From Litoditis marina (lineage: Eukaryota > Nematoda > Chromadorea > Rhabditida > Rhabditidae), in NCBI GenBank assembly GCA_964036275.1, contig CAXIWQ010000095.1, positions 124,001 to 188,000 of the forward strand: a stretch of 64,000 nucleotides of DNA. Reading direction: 5' to 3'. Under the pieces are notes generated by a model. It ran no database searches. It saw only the letters and a program-made list of their open reading frames with translations, and had not been told where the DNA came from. Both the position numbers and the translations under genes were made by a program. The first letter of the stretch is position 1; every line of letters starts with the position of its first letter. Below, in pieces: positions 25,338 to 38,511 of this stretch.

Positions 25338-28300
25338 TTATACGGCTACCAAGTATGTTGCTCCCAGCTACAAAAACCTAATACGACTATCTATTCTGTG
25401 GCGCACAGCCACAAAATACGAATTGACGCGGTTATCGACTCTTTGCCTTGCAGCTACAGAGAACAGTTCATACGGCTATCAAATCTGTTGCTCCCAGCTA
25501 CAAAAACCTAATACGACAATCTATTCTGTGGCGCACAGCCACAAAATACAAATTATCGCGGTTATCGACTTGTTGGCTTGCAGCTACAGAGAAAAGTTCA
25601 TACGGCTATCAAGTCTGTTGCTCCCAGCTACAAAAACCTAATACGACTATATATTCTGTGGCGCACAGCCACAAAAGACGAATTAACGCGGTTATTGACT
25701 CTTTGCCTCGCAGTTACAGAGAACATTTCATACGGCTATCAAATCTGTTGCTCCCAGCTACAAAAACCTAATACGACAATCTATTCTGTGGCGCACAGCC
25801 ACAAAGACGAATTAACGCGGTTATTGACATTTTGACTTGCAGCTACAAAAAAAAATCATACGGATATCAAGTCTGTTGCTTCCAAATACAAAAACATAAT
25901 ACGACTTTATATTCTGTGGCGCACAGCCACAAAATACAAATTAACGCGGTTATTGACTCTTTGCCTCGCAGTTACAGAGAACATTTCATACGGCTATCAA
26001 ATCTGTTGCTCCCAGCTACAAAAACCTAATACGACTTTATATTCTGTGGCGCACAGCCACAAAAGACAAATTAACGCGGTTATTACCTCTTTGCCTTGCA
26101 GCTACAGAAAAAAAGTTTATACGGCTATCAAGTCTGTTGCTCCCAGCTACAAAAACCTAATACGACTTTATATTCTGTGGCGCACAGCCACAAAAGACAA
26201 ATTAACGCGGTTATTGACTCTTTGCCGTGCAGCTACAGAAAAAAGTTTATATGGCTATCAAGTATGTTGCTCCCAGCTAGAAAAACCCAATACAACTATC
26301 TATTCTGTGGCACACAGCCACAAAATACGATATAACGCGGTTATCGACTCTTTGCCTTGCAGCTACAGAAAAAAGTTCATACGGCTATCAAGTCTGTTGC
26401 TCATGGCTACAAAAACCTAATACGACTTTATATCCTGTGGCGCACAGCCACAAAAGACAAATTAACGCGGTTATTACCTCTTTGCCTTGCAGCTACAGAA
26501 AAAAGTTCATACGGCTATCAAGTCTGTTGCTCCCAGCTACAAAAACCTGATACGACAATCTATTCTGTGGCGCACAGCCACAAAAGACAAATTAACGCGG
26601 TTATTACCTCTTTGCCTTGCAGCTACAGAAAAAAGTTCATACGGCTATCAAGTCTGTTGCTCCCAGCTACAAAAACCTAATACGACTTTATATTCTGTGG
26701 CGCACAGCCACAAAAGACAAATTAACGCGGTTATTGACTCTTTGCCGTGCAGCTACAGGAGGAAGGTTATACGGCTACCAAGTATGTTGCTCCCAGCTAC
26801 AAAAACCTAATACGACTATCTATTCTGTGGCGCACAGCCACAAAATACGAATTGACGCGGTTATCGACTCTTTGCCTTGCAGCTACAGAGAACAGTTCAT
26901 ACGGCTATCAAATCTGTTGCTCCCAGCTACAAAAACCTAATACGACAATCTATTCTGTGGCGCACAGCCACAAAATACAAATTATCGCGGTTTCGACTTG
27001 TTGGCTTGCAGCTACAGAAAAAAGTTCATACGGCTATCAAGTCTGTTGCTCCCAGCTACAAAAACCTAATACGACTATATATTCTGTGGCGCACAGCCAC
27101 AAAAGACGAATTAACGCGGTTATTGACTCTTTGCCTCGCAGTTACAGAGAACATTTCATACGGCTATCAAATCTGTTGCTCCCAGCTACAAAAACCTAAT
27201 ACGACAATCTATTCTGTGGCGCACAGCCACAAAGACGAATTAACGCGGTTATTGACATTTTGACTTGCAGCTACAAAAAAAAAATCATACGGCTATCAAG
27301 TCTGTTGCTTCCAACTACAAAAACATAATACGACTTTATATTCTGTGGCGCACAGCCACAAAATACAAATTAACGCGGTTATTGACTCTTTGCCTTGCAG
27401 TTACAGAGAACATTTCATACGGCTATCAAATCTGTTGCTCCCAGCTACAAAAACCTAATACGACTTTATATTCTGTGGCGCACAGCCACAAAAGACAAAT
27501 TAACGCGGTTATTACCTCTTTGCCTTGCAGCTACAGAAAAAAAGTTTATACGGCTATCAAGTCTGTTGCTCCCAGCTACAAAAACCTAATACGACTTTAT
27601 ATTCTGTGGCGCACAGCCACAAAAGACAAATTAACGCGGTTATTGACTCTTTGCCGTGCAGCTACAGAAAAAAGTTTATATGGCTATCAAGTATGTTGCT
27701 CCCAGCTAGAAAAACCCAATACAACTATCTATTCTGTGGCACACAGCAACAAAATACGATATAACGCGGTTATCGACTCTTTGCCTTGCAGCTACAGAAA
27801 AAAGTTTATACGGCTATCAAGTCTGTTGCTCATGGCTACAAAAACCTAGTACGACTTTATATCCTGTGGCGCACAGCCACAAAAGACAAATTAACGCGGT
27901 TATTACCTCTTTGCCTTGCAGCTACAGAAAAAAGTTCATACGGCTATCAAGTCTGTTGCTCCCAGCTACAAAAACCTAATACGACTTTATATTCTGTGGC
28001 GCACAGCCACAAAAGACAAATTAACGCGGTTATTGACTCTTTGCCGTGCAGCTACAGAAAAAAGTTTATATGGCTATCAAGTATGTTGCTCCCAGCTAGA
28101 AAAACCCAATACAACTATCTATTCTGTGGCACACAGCAACAAAATACGATATAACGCGGTTATCGACTCTTTGCCTTGCAGCTACAGAAAAAAGTTTATA
28201 CGGCTATCAAGTCTGTTGCTCATGGCTACAAAAACCTAATACGACTTTATATCCTGTGGCGCACAGCCACAAAAGACAAATTAACGCGGTTATTACCTCT

Positions 28301-31300
28301 TTGCCTTGCAGCTACAGAAAAAAGTTCATACGGCTATCAAGTCTGTTGCTCCCAGCTACAAAAACCTAATACGACTTTACATTCTGTGGCGCACAGCCAC
28401 AAAAGACAAATTAACGCGGTTATTGACTCTTTGCCGTGCAGCTACAGGAAGAAGGTTATACGGCTATCAAGTATGTTGCTCACAGCTACAAAAACCTGAT
28501 ACGACTATCTATTCTGTGGCGCACAGCCACAAAATACGAATTAACGCGGTTATCGACTCTTTGCCTTGCAGCTACAGAGAACAGTTCATACGGCTATCAA
28601 ATCTGTCGCTCCCAGCTACAAAAACCTAATACGACAATCTATTCTGTGGCGCACAGCCACAAAACACGAAATATCGCGGTTATCGACTTGTTGGCTTGCA
28701 GCTACAGAGAAAAGTTCATACGGCTATCAAGTCTGTTGCTCCCAGCTACAAAAACCTGATACGACAATATATTCTGTGGCGCACAGCCACAAAAGACAAA
28801 TTAACGCGGTTATTACTTCTTTGCCTTGCAGCTACAGAAAAAAGTTCATACGGCCATCAAGTCTGTTGCTCCCAGCTACAAAAACCTAATACGACTTTAT
28901 ATTCTGTGGCGCACAGCCACAAAAGACAAATTAACGCGGTTATTGACTCTTTGCCGTGCAGCTACAGGAAAAAGGTTATACGGCTACCAAGTATGTTGCT
29001 CCCAGCTACAAAAACCTAATACGACTATCTATTCTGTGGCGCACAGCCACAAAATACGAATTGACGCGGTTATCGACTCTTTGCCTTGCAGCTACAGAGA
29101 ACAGTTCATACGGCTATCAAATCTGTTGCTCCCAGCTACAAAAACCAAATACGACAATCTATTCTGTGGCGCACAGCCACAAAATACAAATTATTGCGGT
29201 TATCGACTTGTTGGCTTGCAGCTACAGAGAAAAGTTCATACGGCTATCAAGTCTGTTGCTCCCAGCTACAAAAACCTAATACGACTATATATTCTGTGGC
29301 GCACAGCCACAAAAGACGAATTAACGCGGTTATTGACTCTTTGCCTCGCAGTTACAGAAAAAAGTTCATACGGCTATCAAGTCTGTTGCTCCCAGCTACA
29401 AAAACCTAATACGACTATCTATTCTGTGGCGCACAGCCACAAAATACGAATTAACGCGGTTATCGACTCTTTGCCTCGCAGTTACAGAGAACAGTTCATA
29501 CGACTATCAAATCTGTTGCTCCCAGCTACAAAAACCTAATACGACAATTTATTCTGTGGCGCACAGCCACAAAATACGAATTATCGCGGTTATCGACTTG
29601 TTGGCTTGCAGCTACAGAAAAAAGTTCATACGGCTATCAAGTCTGTTGCTCCCAGCTACAAAAACCTAATACGACTATATATTCTGTGGCGCACAGCCAC
29701 AAAAGACGAATTAACGCGGTTATTGACTCTTTGCCTCGCAGTTACAGAGAACATTTCATACGGCTATCAAATCTGTTGCTCCCAGCTACAAAAACCTAAT
29801 ACGACAATCTATTCTGTGGCGCACAGCCACAAAGACGAATTAACGCGGTTATTGACATTTTGACTTGCAGCTACAAAAAAAAATCATACGGCTATCAAGT
29901 CTGTTGCTTCCAACTACAAAACATAATACGACTTTATATTCTGTGGCGCACAGCCACAAAATACAAATTAACGCGGTTATTGACTCTTTGCCTTGCAGTT
30001 ACAGAGAACATTTCATACGGCTATCAAATCTGTTGCTCCCAGCTACAAAAACCTAATACGACTTTATATTCTGTGGCGCACAGCCACAAAAGACAAATTA
30101 ACGCGGTTATCGACTCTTTGCCTCGCAGTTACAGAGAACAGTTCATACGACTATCAAATCTGTTGCTCCCAGCTACAAAAACCTAATACGACAATTTATT
30201 CTGTGGCGCACAGCCACAAAATACGAATTATCGCGGTTATCGACTTGTTGGCTTGCAGCTACAGAAAAAAGTTCATACGGCTATCAAGTCTGTTGCTCCC
30301 AGCTACAAAAACCTAATACGACTATATATTCTGTGGCGCACAGCCACAAAAGACGAATTAACGCGGTTATTGACTCTTTGCCTCGCAGTTACAGAGAACA
30401 TTTCATACGGCTATCAAATCTGTTGCTCCCAGCTACAAAAACCTAATACGACAATCTATTCTGTGGCGCACAGCCACAAAGACGAATTAACGCGGTTATT
30501 GACATTTTGACTTGCAGCTACAAAAAAAAAATCATACGGCTATCAAGTCTGTTGCTTCCAACTACAAAAACATAATACGACTTTATATTCTGTGGCGCAC
30601 AGCCACAAAATACAAATTAACGCGGTTATTGACTCTTTGCCTTGCAGTTACAGAGAACATTTCATACGGCTATCAAATCTGTTGCTCCCAGCTACAAAAA
30701 CCTAATACGACTTTATATTCTGTGGCGCACAGCCACAAAAGACAAATTAACGCGGTTATTACCTCTTTGCCTTGCAGCTACAGAAAAAAAGTTTATACGG
30801 CTATCAAGTCTGTTGCTCCCAGCTACAAAAACCTAATACGACTTTATATTCTGTGGCGCACAGCCACAAAAGACAAATTAACGCGGTTATTGACTTTTTG
30901 CCGTGCAGCTACAGAAAAAAGTTTATATGGCTATCAAGTATGTTGCTCCCAGCTAGAAAAACCCAATACAACTATCTATTCTGTGGCACACAGCAACAAA
31001 ATACGATATAACGCGGTTATCGACTCTTTGCCTTGCAGCTACAGAAAAAAGTTTATACGGCTATCAAGTCTGTTGCTCATGGCTACAAAAACCTAATACG
31101 ACTTTATATCCTGTGGCGCACAGCCACAAAAGACAAATTAACGCGGTTATTACCTCTTTGCCTTGCAGCTACAGAAAAAAGTTCATACGGCTATCAAGTC
31201 TGTTGCTCCCAGCTACAAAAACCTAATACGACTTTATATTCTGTGGCGCACAGCCACAAAAGACAAATTAACGCGGTTATTGACTCTTTGCAGTGCAGCT

Positions 31301-32279
31301 ACAGGAAAAAGGTTATACGGCTATCAAGTATGTTGCTCCCAGCTACAAAAACCTGATACGACTATCTATTCTGTGGCGCACAGCCACAAAATACGAATTA
31401 ACGCGGTTATCGACTCTTTGCCTTGCAGCTACAGAGAACAGTTCATACGGCTATCAAATCTGTCGCTCCCAGCTACAAAAACCTAATACGACAATCTATT
31501 CTGTGGCGCACAGCCACAAAACACGAAATATCGCGGTTATCGACTTGTTGGCTTGCAGCTACAGAGAAAAGTTCATACGGCTATCAAGTCTGTTGCTCCC
31601 AGCTACAAAAACCTGATACGACAATATATTCTGTGGCGCACAGCCACAAAAGACAAATTAACGCGGTTATTACTTCTTTGCCTTGCAGCTACAGAAAAAA
31701 GTTCATACGGCCATCAAGTCTGTTGCTCCCAGCTACAAAAACCTAATACGACTTTATATTCTGTGGCGCACAGCCACAAAAGACAAATTAACGCGGTTAT
31801 TGACTCTTTGCCGTGCAGCTACAGGAAAAAGGTTATACGGCTACCAAGTATGTTGCTCCCAGCTACAAAAACCTAATACGACTATCTATTCTGTGGCGCA
31901 CAGCCACAAAATACGAATTGACGCGGTTATCGACTCTTTGCCTTGCAGCTACAGAGAACAGTTCATACGGCTATCAAATCTGTTGCTCCCAGCTACAAAA
32001 ACCAAATACGACAATCTATTCTGTGGCGCACAGCCACAAAATACAAATTATTGCGGTTATCGACTTGTTGGCTTGCAGCTACAGAGAAAAGTTCATACGG
32101 CTATCAAGTCTGTTGCTCCCAGCTACAAAAACCTAATACGACTATATATTCTGTGGCGCACAGCCACAAAAGACGAATTAACGCGGTTATTGACTCTTTG
32201 CCTCGCAGTTACAGAAAAAAGTTCATACGGCTATCAAGTCTGTTGCTCCCAGCTACAAAAACCTAAGACGACTTTATAT

Positions 32280-33840
32280 TCTGTGGCGCACAGCCACAAA
32301 AGACAAATTAACGCGGTTATTGACTCTTTGCCGTGCAGCTACAGGAAAAAGGTTGTACGGCTATCAAATATGTTGCTCCCAGCTACAAAAACCTAATACG
32401 ACTATCTATTCTGTGGCGCACAGCCACAAAATACGAATTAACGCGGTTATCGACTCTTTGCCTTGCAGCTACAGAGAACAGTTCATACGGCTATCAAATC
32501 TGTTGCTCCCAGCTACAAAAACCTAATACGACAATTTATTCTGTGGCGCACAGCCACAAAATACGAATTATATCGCGGTTATCGACTTGTTGGCTTGCAG
32601 CTACAGAGAAAAGTTCATACGGCTATAAAGTCTGTTGCTCCCAGCTACAAAAACCTGATACGACAATCTATTCTGTGGCGCACAGCCACAAAAGACAAAT
32701 TAACGCGGTTATTACCTCTTTGCCTTGCAGCTACAGAAAAAAATTCATACGGCTATCAAGTCTGTTGCTCCCAGCTACGAAAACCTAATACGACTCTATA
32801 TTCTGTGGCGCACAGCCACAAAAGACAAATTAACGCGGTTATTGACTCTTTGCCGTGCAGCTACAGGAAAAAGGTTATACGGCTATCAAGTATGTTGCTC
32901 CCAGCTAAAAAAACCTAATACGACTATCTATTCTGTGGCGCACAGCCACAAAATACGAATTAACGCGGTTATCGACTCTTTGCCTTGCAGCTACAGAGAA
33001 CAGTTCATACGGCTATCAAGTCTGTTGCTCCCAGCTACAAAAACCTAATACGACTATATATTCTGTGGCGCACAGCCACAAAAGACAAATTAACGCGGTT
33101 ATTGACTCTTTGCCGTGCAGCTACAGGAAAAAGGTTGTACGGCTATCAAATATGTTGCTCCCAGCTACAAAAACCTAATACGACTATCTATTCTGTGGCG
33201 CACAGCCACAAAATACGAATTAACGCGGTTATCGACTCTTTGCCTTGCAGCTACAGAGAACAGTTCATACGGCTATCAAATCTGTTGCTCCCAGCTACAA
33301 AAACCTAATACGACAATTTATTCTGTGGCGCACAGCCACAAAATACGAATTATATCGCGGTTATCGACTTGTTGGCTTGCAGCTACAGAGAAAAGTTCAT
33401 ACGGCTATAAAGTCTGTTGCTCCCAGCTACAAAAACCTGATACGACAATCTATTCTGTGGCGCACAGCCACAAAAGACAAATTAACGCGGTTATTACCTC
33501 TTTGCCTTGCAGCTACAGAAAAAAATTCATACGGCTATCAAGTCTGTTGCTCCCAGCTACGAAAACCTAATACGACTCTATATTCTGTGGCGCACAGCCA
33601 CAAAAGACAAATTAACGCGGTTATTGACTCTTTGCCGTGCAGCTACAGGAAAAAGGTTATACGGCTATCAAGTATGTTGCTCCCAGCTAAAAAAACCTAA
33701 TACGACTATCTATTCTGTGGCGCACAGCCACAAAATACGAATTAACGCGGTTATCGACTCTTTGCCTTGCAGCTACAGAGAACAGTTCATACGGCTATCA
33801 AGTCTGTTGCTCCCAGCTACAAAAACCTAATACGACTATA
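32280..33840 (+). repeat. Tandem 782-bp (6-monomer) satellite duplication
   Basis: Units from about 32280 repeat at +782 bp. Both copies carry the AATTATATCGCGG insertion (32566 and 33348) and GGTTGTACGGC (32352 and 33134), so the copying followed the insertion. Confidence 0.85.
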
Positions 33841-33894
33841 TATTCTGTGGCGCACAGCCACAAAAGACGAATTAACGCGGTTATTGACTCTTTG

Positions 33895-33948
33895 CCTCGC
33901 AGTTACAGAGAATATTTCATACGGAGAATATCAAAACAAAAGACGAAT
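33895..33948 (+). repeat. Truncated satellite monomer with templated filler
   Basis: After GAGAATATTTCATACGG the sequence jumps through AGAATATCAAAA into CAAAAGACGAATTAACG, so about 55 bp of the monomer, including the CCCAGCTAC and TGTGGC landmarks, are missing. The inserted AGAATAT copies the GAGAATATTT just upstream, as expected of a non-homologous repair join. Confidence 0.8.
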
Positions 33949-35879
33949 TAACGCGGTTATTGACTCTTTGCCTCGCAGTTACAGAGAACATTTCATACGG
34001 CTATCAAATCTGTTGCTCCCAGCTACAAAAACCTAATACGACAATCTATTCTGTGGCGCACAGCCACAAAGACGAATTAACGCGGTTATTGACATTTTGA
34101 CTTGCAGCTACAAAAAAAAAATCATACGGCTATCAAGTCTGTTGCTTCCAACTACAAAAACATAATACGACTTTATATTCTGTGGCGCACAGCCACAAAA
34201 TACAAATTAACGCGGTTATTGACTCTTTGCCTTGCAGTTACAGAGAACATTTCATACGGCTATCAAATCTGTTGCTCCCAGCTACAAAAACCTAATACGA
34301 CTTTATATTCTGTGGCGCACAGCCACAAAAGACAAATTAACGCGGTTATTACCTCTTTGCCTTGCAGCTACAGAAAAAAAGTTTATACGGCTATCAAGTC
34401 TGTTGCTCCCAGCTACAAAAACCTAATACGACTTTATATTCTGTGGCGCACAGCCACAAAAGACAAATTAACGCGGTTATTGACTTTTTGCCGTGCAGCT
34501 ACAGAAAAAAGTTTATATGGCTATCAAGTATGTTGCTCCCAGCTAGAAAAACCCAATACAACTATCTATTCTGTGGCACACAGCAACAAAATACGATATA
34601 ACGCGGTTATCGACTCTTTGCCTTGCAGCTACAGAAAAAAGTTTATACGGCTATCAAGTCTGTTGCTCATGGCTACAAAAACCTAATACGACTTTATATC
34701 CTGTGGCGCACAGCCACAAAAGACAAATTAACGCGGTTATTACCTCTTTGCCTTGCAGCTACAGAAAAAAGTTCATACGGCTATCAAGTCTGTTGCTCCC
34801 AGCTACAAAAACCTAATACGACTTTATATTCTGTGGCGCACAGCCACAAAAGACAAATTAACGCGGTTATTGACTCTTTGCCGTGCAGCTACAGGAAAAA
34901 GGTTATACGGCTATCAAGTATGTTGCTCCCAGCTACAAAAACCTGATACGACTATCTATTCTGTGGCGCACAGCCACAAAATACGAATTAACGCGGTTAT
35001 CGACTCTTTGCCTTGCAGCTACAGAGAACAGTTCATACGGCTATCAAATCTGTCGCTCCCAGCTACAAAAACCTAATACGACAATCTATTCTGTGGCGCA
35101 CAGCCACAAAACACGAAATATCGCGGTTATCGACTTGTTGGCTTGCAGCTACAGAGAAAAGTTCATACGGCTATCAAGTCTGTTGCTCCCAGCTACAAAA
35201 ACCTGATACGACAATATATTCTGTGGCGCACAGCCACAAAAGACAAATTAACGCGGTTATTACTTCTTTGCCTTGCAGCTACAGAAAAAAGTTCATACGG
35301 CCATCAAGTCTGTTGCTCCCAGCTACAAAAACCTAATACGACTTTATATTCTGTGGCGCACAGCCACAAAAGACAAATTAACGCGGTTATTGACTCTTTG
35401 CCGTGCAGCTACAGGAAAAAGGTTATACGGCTACCAAGTATGTTGCTCCCAGCTACAAAAACCTAATACGACTATCTATTCTGTGGCGCACAGCCACAAA
35501 ATACGAATTGACGCGGTTATCGACTCTTTGCCTTGCAGCTACAGAGAACAGTTCATACGGCTATCAAATCTGTTGCTCCCAGCTACAAAAACCAAATACG
35601 ACAATCTATTCTGTGGCGCACAGCCACAAAATACAAATTATTGCGGTTATCGACTTGTTGGCTTGCAGCTACAGAGAAAAGTTCATACGGCTATCAAGTC
35701 TGTTGCTCCCAGCTACAAAAACCTAATACGACTATATATTCTGTGGCGCACAGCCACAAAAGACGAATTAACGCGGTTATTGACTCTTTGCCTCGCAGTT
35801 ACAGAAAAAAGTTCATACGGCTATCAAGTCTGTTGCTCCCAGCTACAAAAACCTAAGACGACTTTATATTCGGTGGCGC

Positions 35880-38035
35880 ACAGCCACAAAAGACAAATTA
35901 ACGCGGTTATTGACTCTTTGCCGTGCAGCTACAGGAAAAAGGTTGTACGGCTATCAAATATGTTGCTCCCAGCTACAAAAACCTAATACGACTATCTATT
36001 CTGTGGCGCACAGCCACAAAATACGAATTAACGCGGTTATCGACTCTTTGCCTTGCAGCTACAGAGAACAGTTCATACGGCTATCAAATCTGTTGCTCCC
36101 AGCTACAAAAACCTAATACGACAATTTATTCTGTGGCGCACAGCCACAAAATACGAATTATCGCGGTTATCGACTTGTTGGCTTGCAGCTACAGAGAAAA
36201 GTTCATACGGCTATAAAGTCTGTTGCTCCCAGCTACAAAAACCTGATACGACAATCTATTCTGTGGCGCACAGCCACAAAAGACAAATTAACGCGGTTAT
36301 TACCTCTTTGCCTTGCAGCTACAGAAAAAAATTCATACGGCTATCAAGTCTGTTGCTCCCAGCTACGAAAACCTAATACGACTCTATATTCTGTGGCGCA
36401 CAGCCACAAAAGACAAATTAACGCGGTTATTGACTCTTTGCCGTGCAGCTACAGGAAAAAGGTTATACGGCTATCAAGTATGTTGCTCCCAGCTAAAAAA
36501 ACCTAATACGACTATCTATTCTGTGGCGCACAGCCACAAAATACGAATTAACGCGGTTATCGACTCTTTGCCTTGCAGCTACAGAGAACAGTTCATACGG
36601 CTATCAAGTCTGTTGCTCCCAGCTACAAAAACCTAATACGACTATATATTCTGTGGCGCACAGCCACAAAAGACGAATTAACGCGGTTATTGACTCTTTG
36701 CCTCGCAGTTACAGAGAATATTTCATACGGCTATCAAATCTGTTGCTCCCAGCTACAAAAACCTAATACGACAATCTATTCTGTGGCGCACAGCCACAAA
36801 AGACAAATTAACGCGGTTATTGACTCTTTGCCGTGCAGCTACAGGAAAAAGGTTATACGGCTACCAAGTATGTTGCTCCCAGCTACAAAAACCTAATACG
36901 ACTTTATATTCTGTGGCGCACAGCCACAAAAGACAAATTAACGCGGTTATTGACTCTTTGCCGTGCAGCTACAGGAAAAAGTTCATACGGCCATCAAGTC
37001 TGTTGCTCCCAGCTACAAAAACCTAATACGACTATATATTCTGTGGCGCACAGCCACAAAAGACGAATTAACGCGGTTATTGACTCTTTGCCTCGCAGTT
37101 ACAGAAAAAAGTTCATACGGCTATCAAGTCTGTTGCTCCCAGCTACAAAAACCTAAGACGACTTTATATTCTGTGGCGCACAGCCACAAAAGACAAATTA
37201 ACGCGGTTATTGACTCTTTGCCGTGCAGCTACAGGAAAAAGGTTGTACGGCTATCAAATATGTTGCTCCCAGCTACAAAAACCTAATACGACTATCTATT
37301 CTGTGGCGCACAGCCACAAAATACGAATTAACGCGGTTATCGACTCTTTGCCTTGCAGCTACAGAGAACAGTTCATACGGCTATCAAATCTGTTGCTCCC
37401 AGCTACAAAAACCTAATACGACAATTTATTCTGTGGCGCACAGCCACAAAATACGAATTATCGCGGTTATCGACTTGTTGGCTTGCAGCTACAGAGAAAA
37501 GTTCATACGGCTATAAAGTCTGTTGCTCCCAGCTACAAAAACCTGATACGACAATCTATTCTGTGGCGCACAGCCACAAAAGACAAATTAACGCGGTTAT
37601 TACCTCTTTGCCTTGCAGCTACAGAAAAAAATTCATACGGCTATCAAGTCTGTTGCTCCCAGCTACGAAAACCTAATACGACTCTATATTCTGTGGCGCA
37701 CAGCCACAAAAGACAAATTAACGCGGTTATTGACTCTTTGCCGTGCAGCTACAGGAAAAAGGTTATACGGCTATCAAGTATGTTGCTCCCAGCTAAAAAA
37801 ACCTAATACGACTATCTATTCTGTGGCGCACAGCCACAAAATACGAATTAACGCGGTTATCGACTCTTTGCCTTGCAGCTACAGAGAACAGTTCATACGG
37901 CTATCAAATCTGTTGCTCCCAGCTACAAAAACCTAATACGACAATCTATTCTGTGGCGCACAGCCACAAAATACAAATTATCGCGGTTATCGACTTGTTG
38001 GCTTGCAGCTACAGAGAAAAGTTCATACGGCTATC
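35880..38035 (+). repeat. Satellite duplication at exactly 1,300 bp (10 monomers)
   Basis: The run starting at the GGTTGTACGGC unit near 35941 recurs from near 37241, including the AGACGACTTTATATTC variant (35858/37158) and CGGCTATAAAGTC (36210/37510). Offset is exactly ten 130-bp monomers with no length change. Confidence 0.8.
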
Positions 38036-38063
38036 AAGTCTGTTGCTCCCAGCTACAAAAACC

Positions 38064-38066
38064 TAA
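38064..38066. repeat. TAA target-site duplication (left) of the Harbinger element
   Basis: The intact satellite reads AAAACCTAATACGAC. Here it is AAAACCTAA, element, TAATACGAC, so TAA is duplicated (38064-38066 and 43870-43872). A TWA duplication is diagnostic of PIF/Harbinger insertion. Confidence 0.92.
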
Positions 38067-38084
38067 AGTGCCCTACATACTTGG
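38067..38084 (+). repeat. Harbinger left terminal inverted repeat
   Basis: AGTGCCCTACATACTTGG, exactly mirrored at 43852-43869. The next bases diverge into the GC-rich subterminal array. Confidence 0.93.
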
Positions 38085-38228
38085 TGCGTCTGCGGGCGGC
38101 TGCGGGCGTCTGCGGCGCGGGTAAACTAGTGGTTTGCCCGCAGACGCCCGCAGACGCCCGCAGACGCCCGCAAACGCGCTCCAATTCAAGTATGTACGCG
38201 CGTCTGCGGCTGGCTGCGGCGCGGTTGT
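38085..38228. repeat. Left subterminal GC-rich motif array
   Basis: Contains CTGCGGGCGGCTGCGGGCG in one direction and then three consecutive CGCCCGCAGA units in the other, so it can fold back on itself. A second AAGTATG (inverse of CATACTT) lies at 38188-38194 between the repeats. Probable binding array for the transposase or its MADF partner. The small frames read through it are not genes. Confidence 0.75.
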
Positions 38229-38491
38229 ACCTCACTTAAGTTTCAAATAAAAAAAATAGAACTTATTGTTGAAATTATGGTTTTCCTCCCACTTATTAGG
38301 AATATTTGTCATTTATAACTCAATGCTAATAGTTTTTATCACTTAACAATTCAAAATCACTTGATTAGCGTTGATTTCCGACTGCTCTAGGGAAAATTTT
38401 CACAATATCATCATTCAAGTATCTGATCTGTCTCACTTATGCTTGTTCAAGTTCTGCTCTTCTGTATAATCACTTTAAATGTATGTTATCT

Positions 38492-38504
38492 ATTTTTCAT
38501 TCAG
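38492..38504 (+). promoter_or_regulatory. Candidate trans-splice (or 5' UTR intron) acceptor of the MADF gene
   Basis: ATTTTTCATTCAG lies 7 bp upstream of the chosen ATG at 38512. A pyrimidine-rich acceptor this close to the start is typical of nematode spliced-leader addition; an ordinary 5' UTR intron is the alternative. Confidence 0.45.
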
Positions 38505-38511
38505 CTTGGGA

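Larger units (their letters stand above)
30355..36690 (+). repeat. Two copies of a multi-monomer satellite block at 3,590/3,588-bp offset
   Basis: The order of variants from about 30355 to about 33100 recurs from about 33945 to about 36690. Shared rare markers include the AGCAACAAAATACG unit (30990/34580), TTATTGACTTTTTGCCG (30890/34480), CTGTCGCTCCCAG (31463/35053) and AACCAAATACG (32003/35593). The offset drops from 3,590 to 3,588 after 32566 because the first copy has a 2-bp insertion giving GAATTATATCGCGG. Confidence 0.82.
25338..38066 (+). repeat. Satellite array, block 3
   Basis: Resumes at TTATACGGCTACCAAG, in phase with the interrupted monomer. It contains nested duplications annotated separately (3,590-bp, 782-bp and 1,300-bp offsets) and one grossly truncated monomer near 33911-33948. 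Mild subfamily variants absent from block 1 occur here, such as CACAGCAACAAAATACG (near 27740, 28130, 30990, 34580) and CGGCCATCAAG. Confidence 0.96.

Noticed and set aside
38003..38239. Frames crossing the satellite-Harbinger junction and the GC-rich array
   Set aside because: They begin in satellite and translate the subterminal repeats; no gene would span the terminal inverted repeat.
38479..38511. Upstream start MYVIYFSFSLG for the MADF protein
   Set aside because: It would be translated across a likely splice acceptor (CATTCAG at 38498-38504). The ATG at 38512 gives a normal MADF N-terminus.
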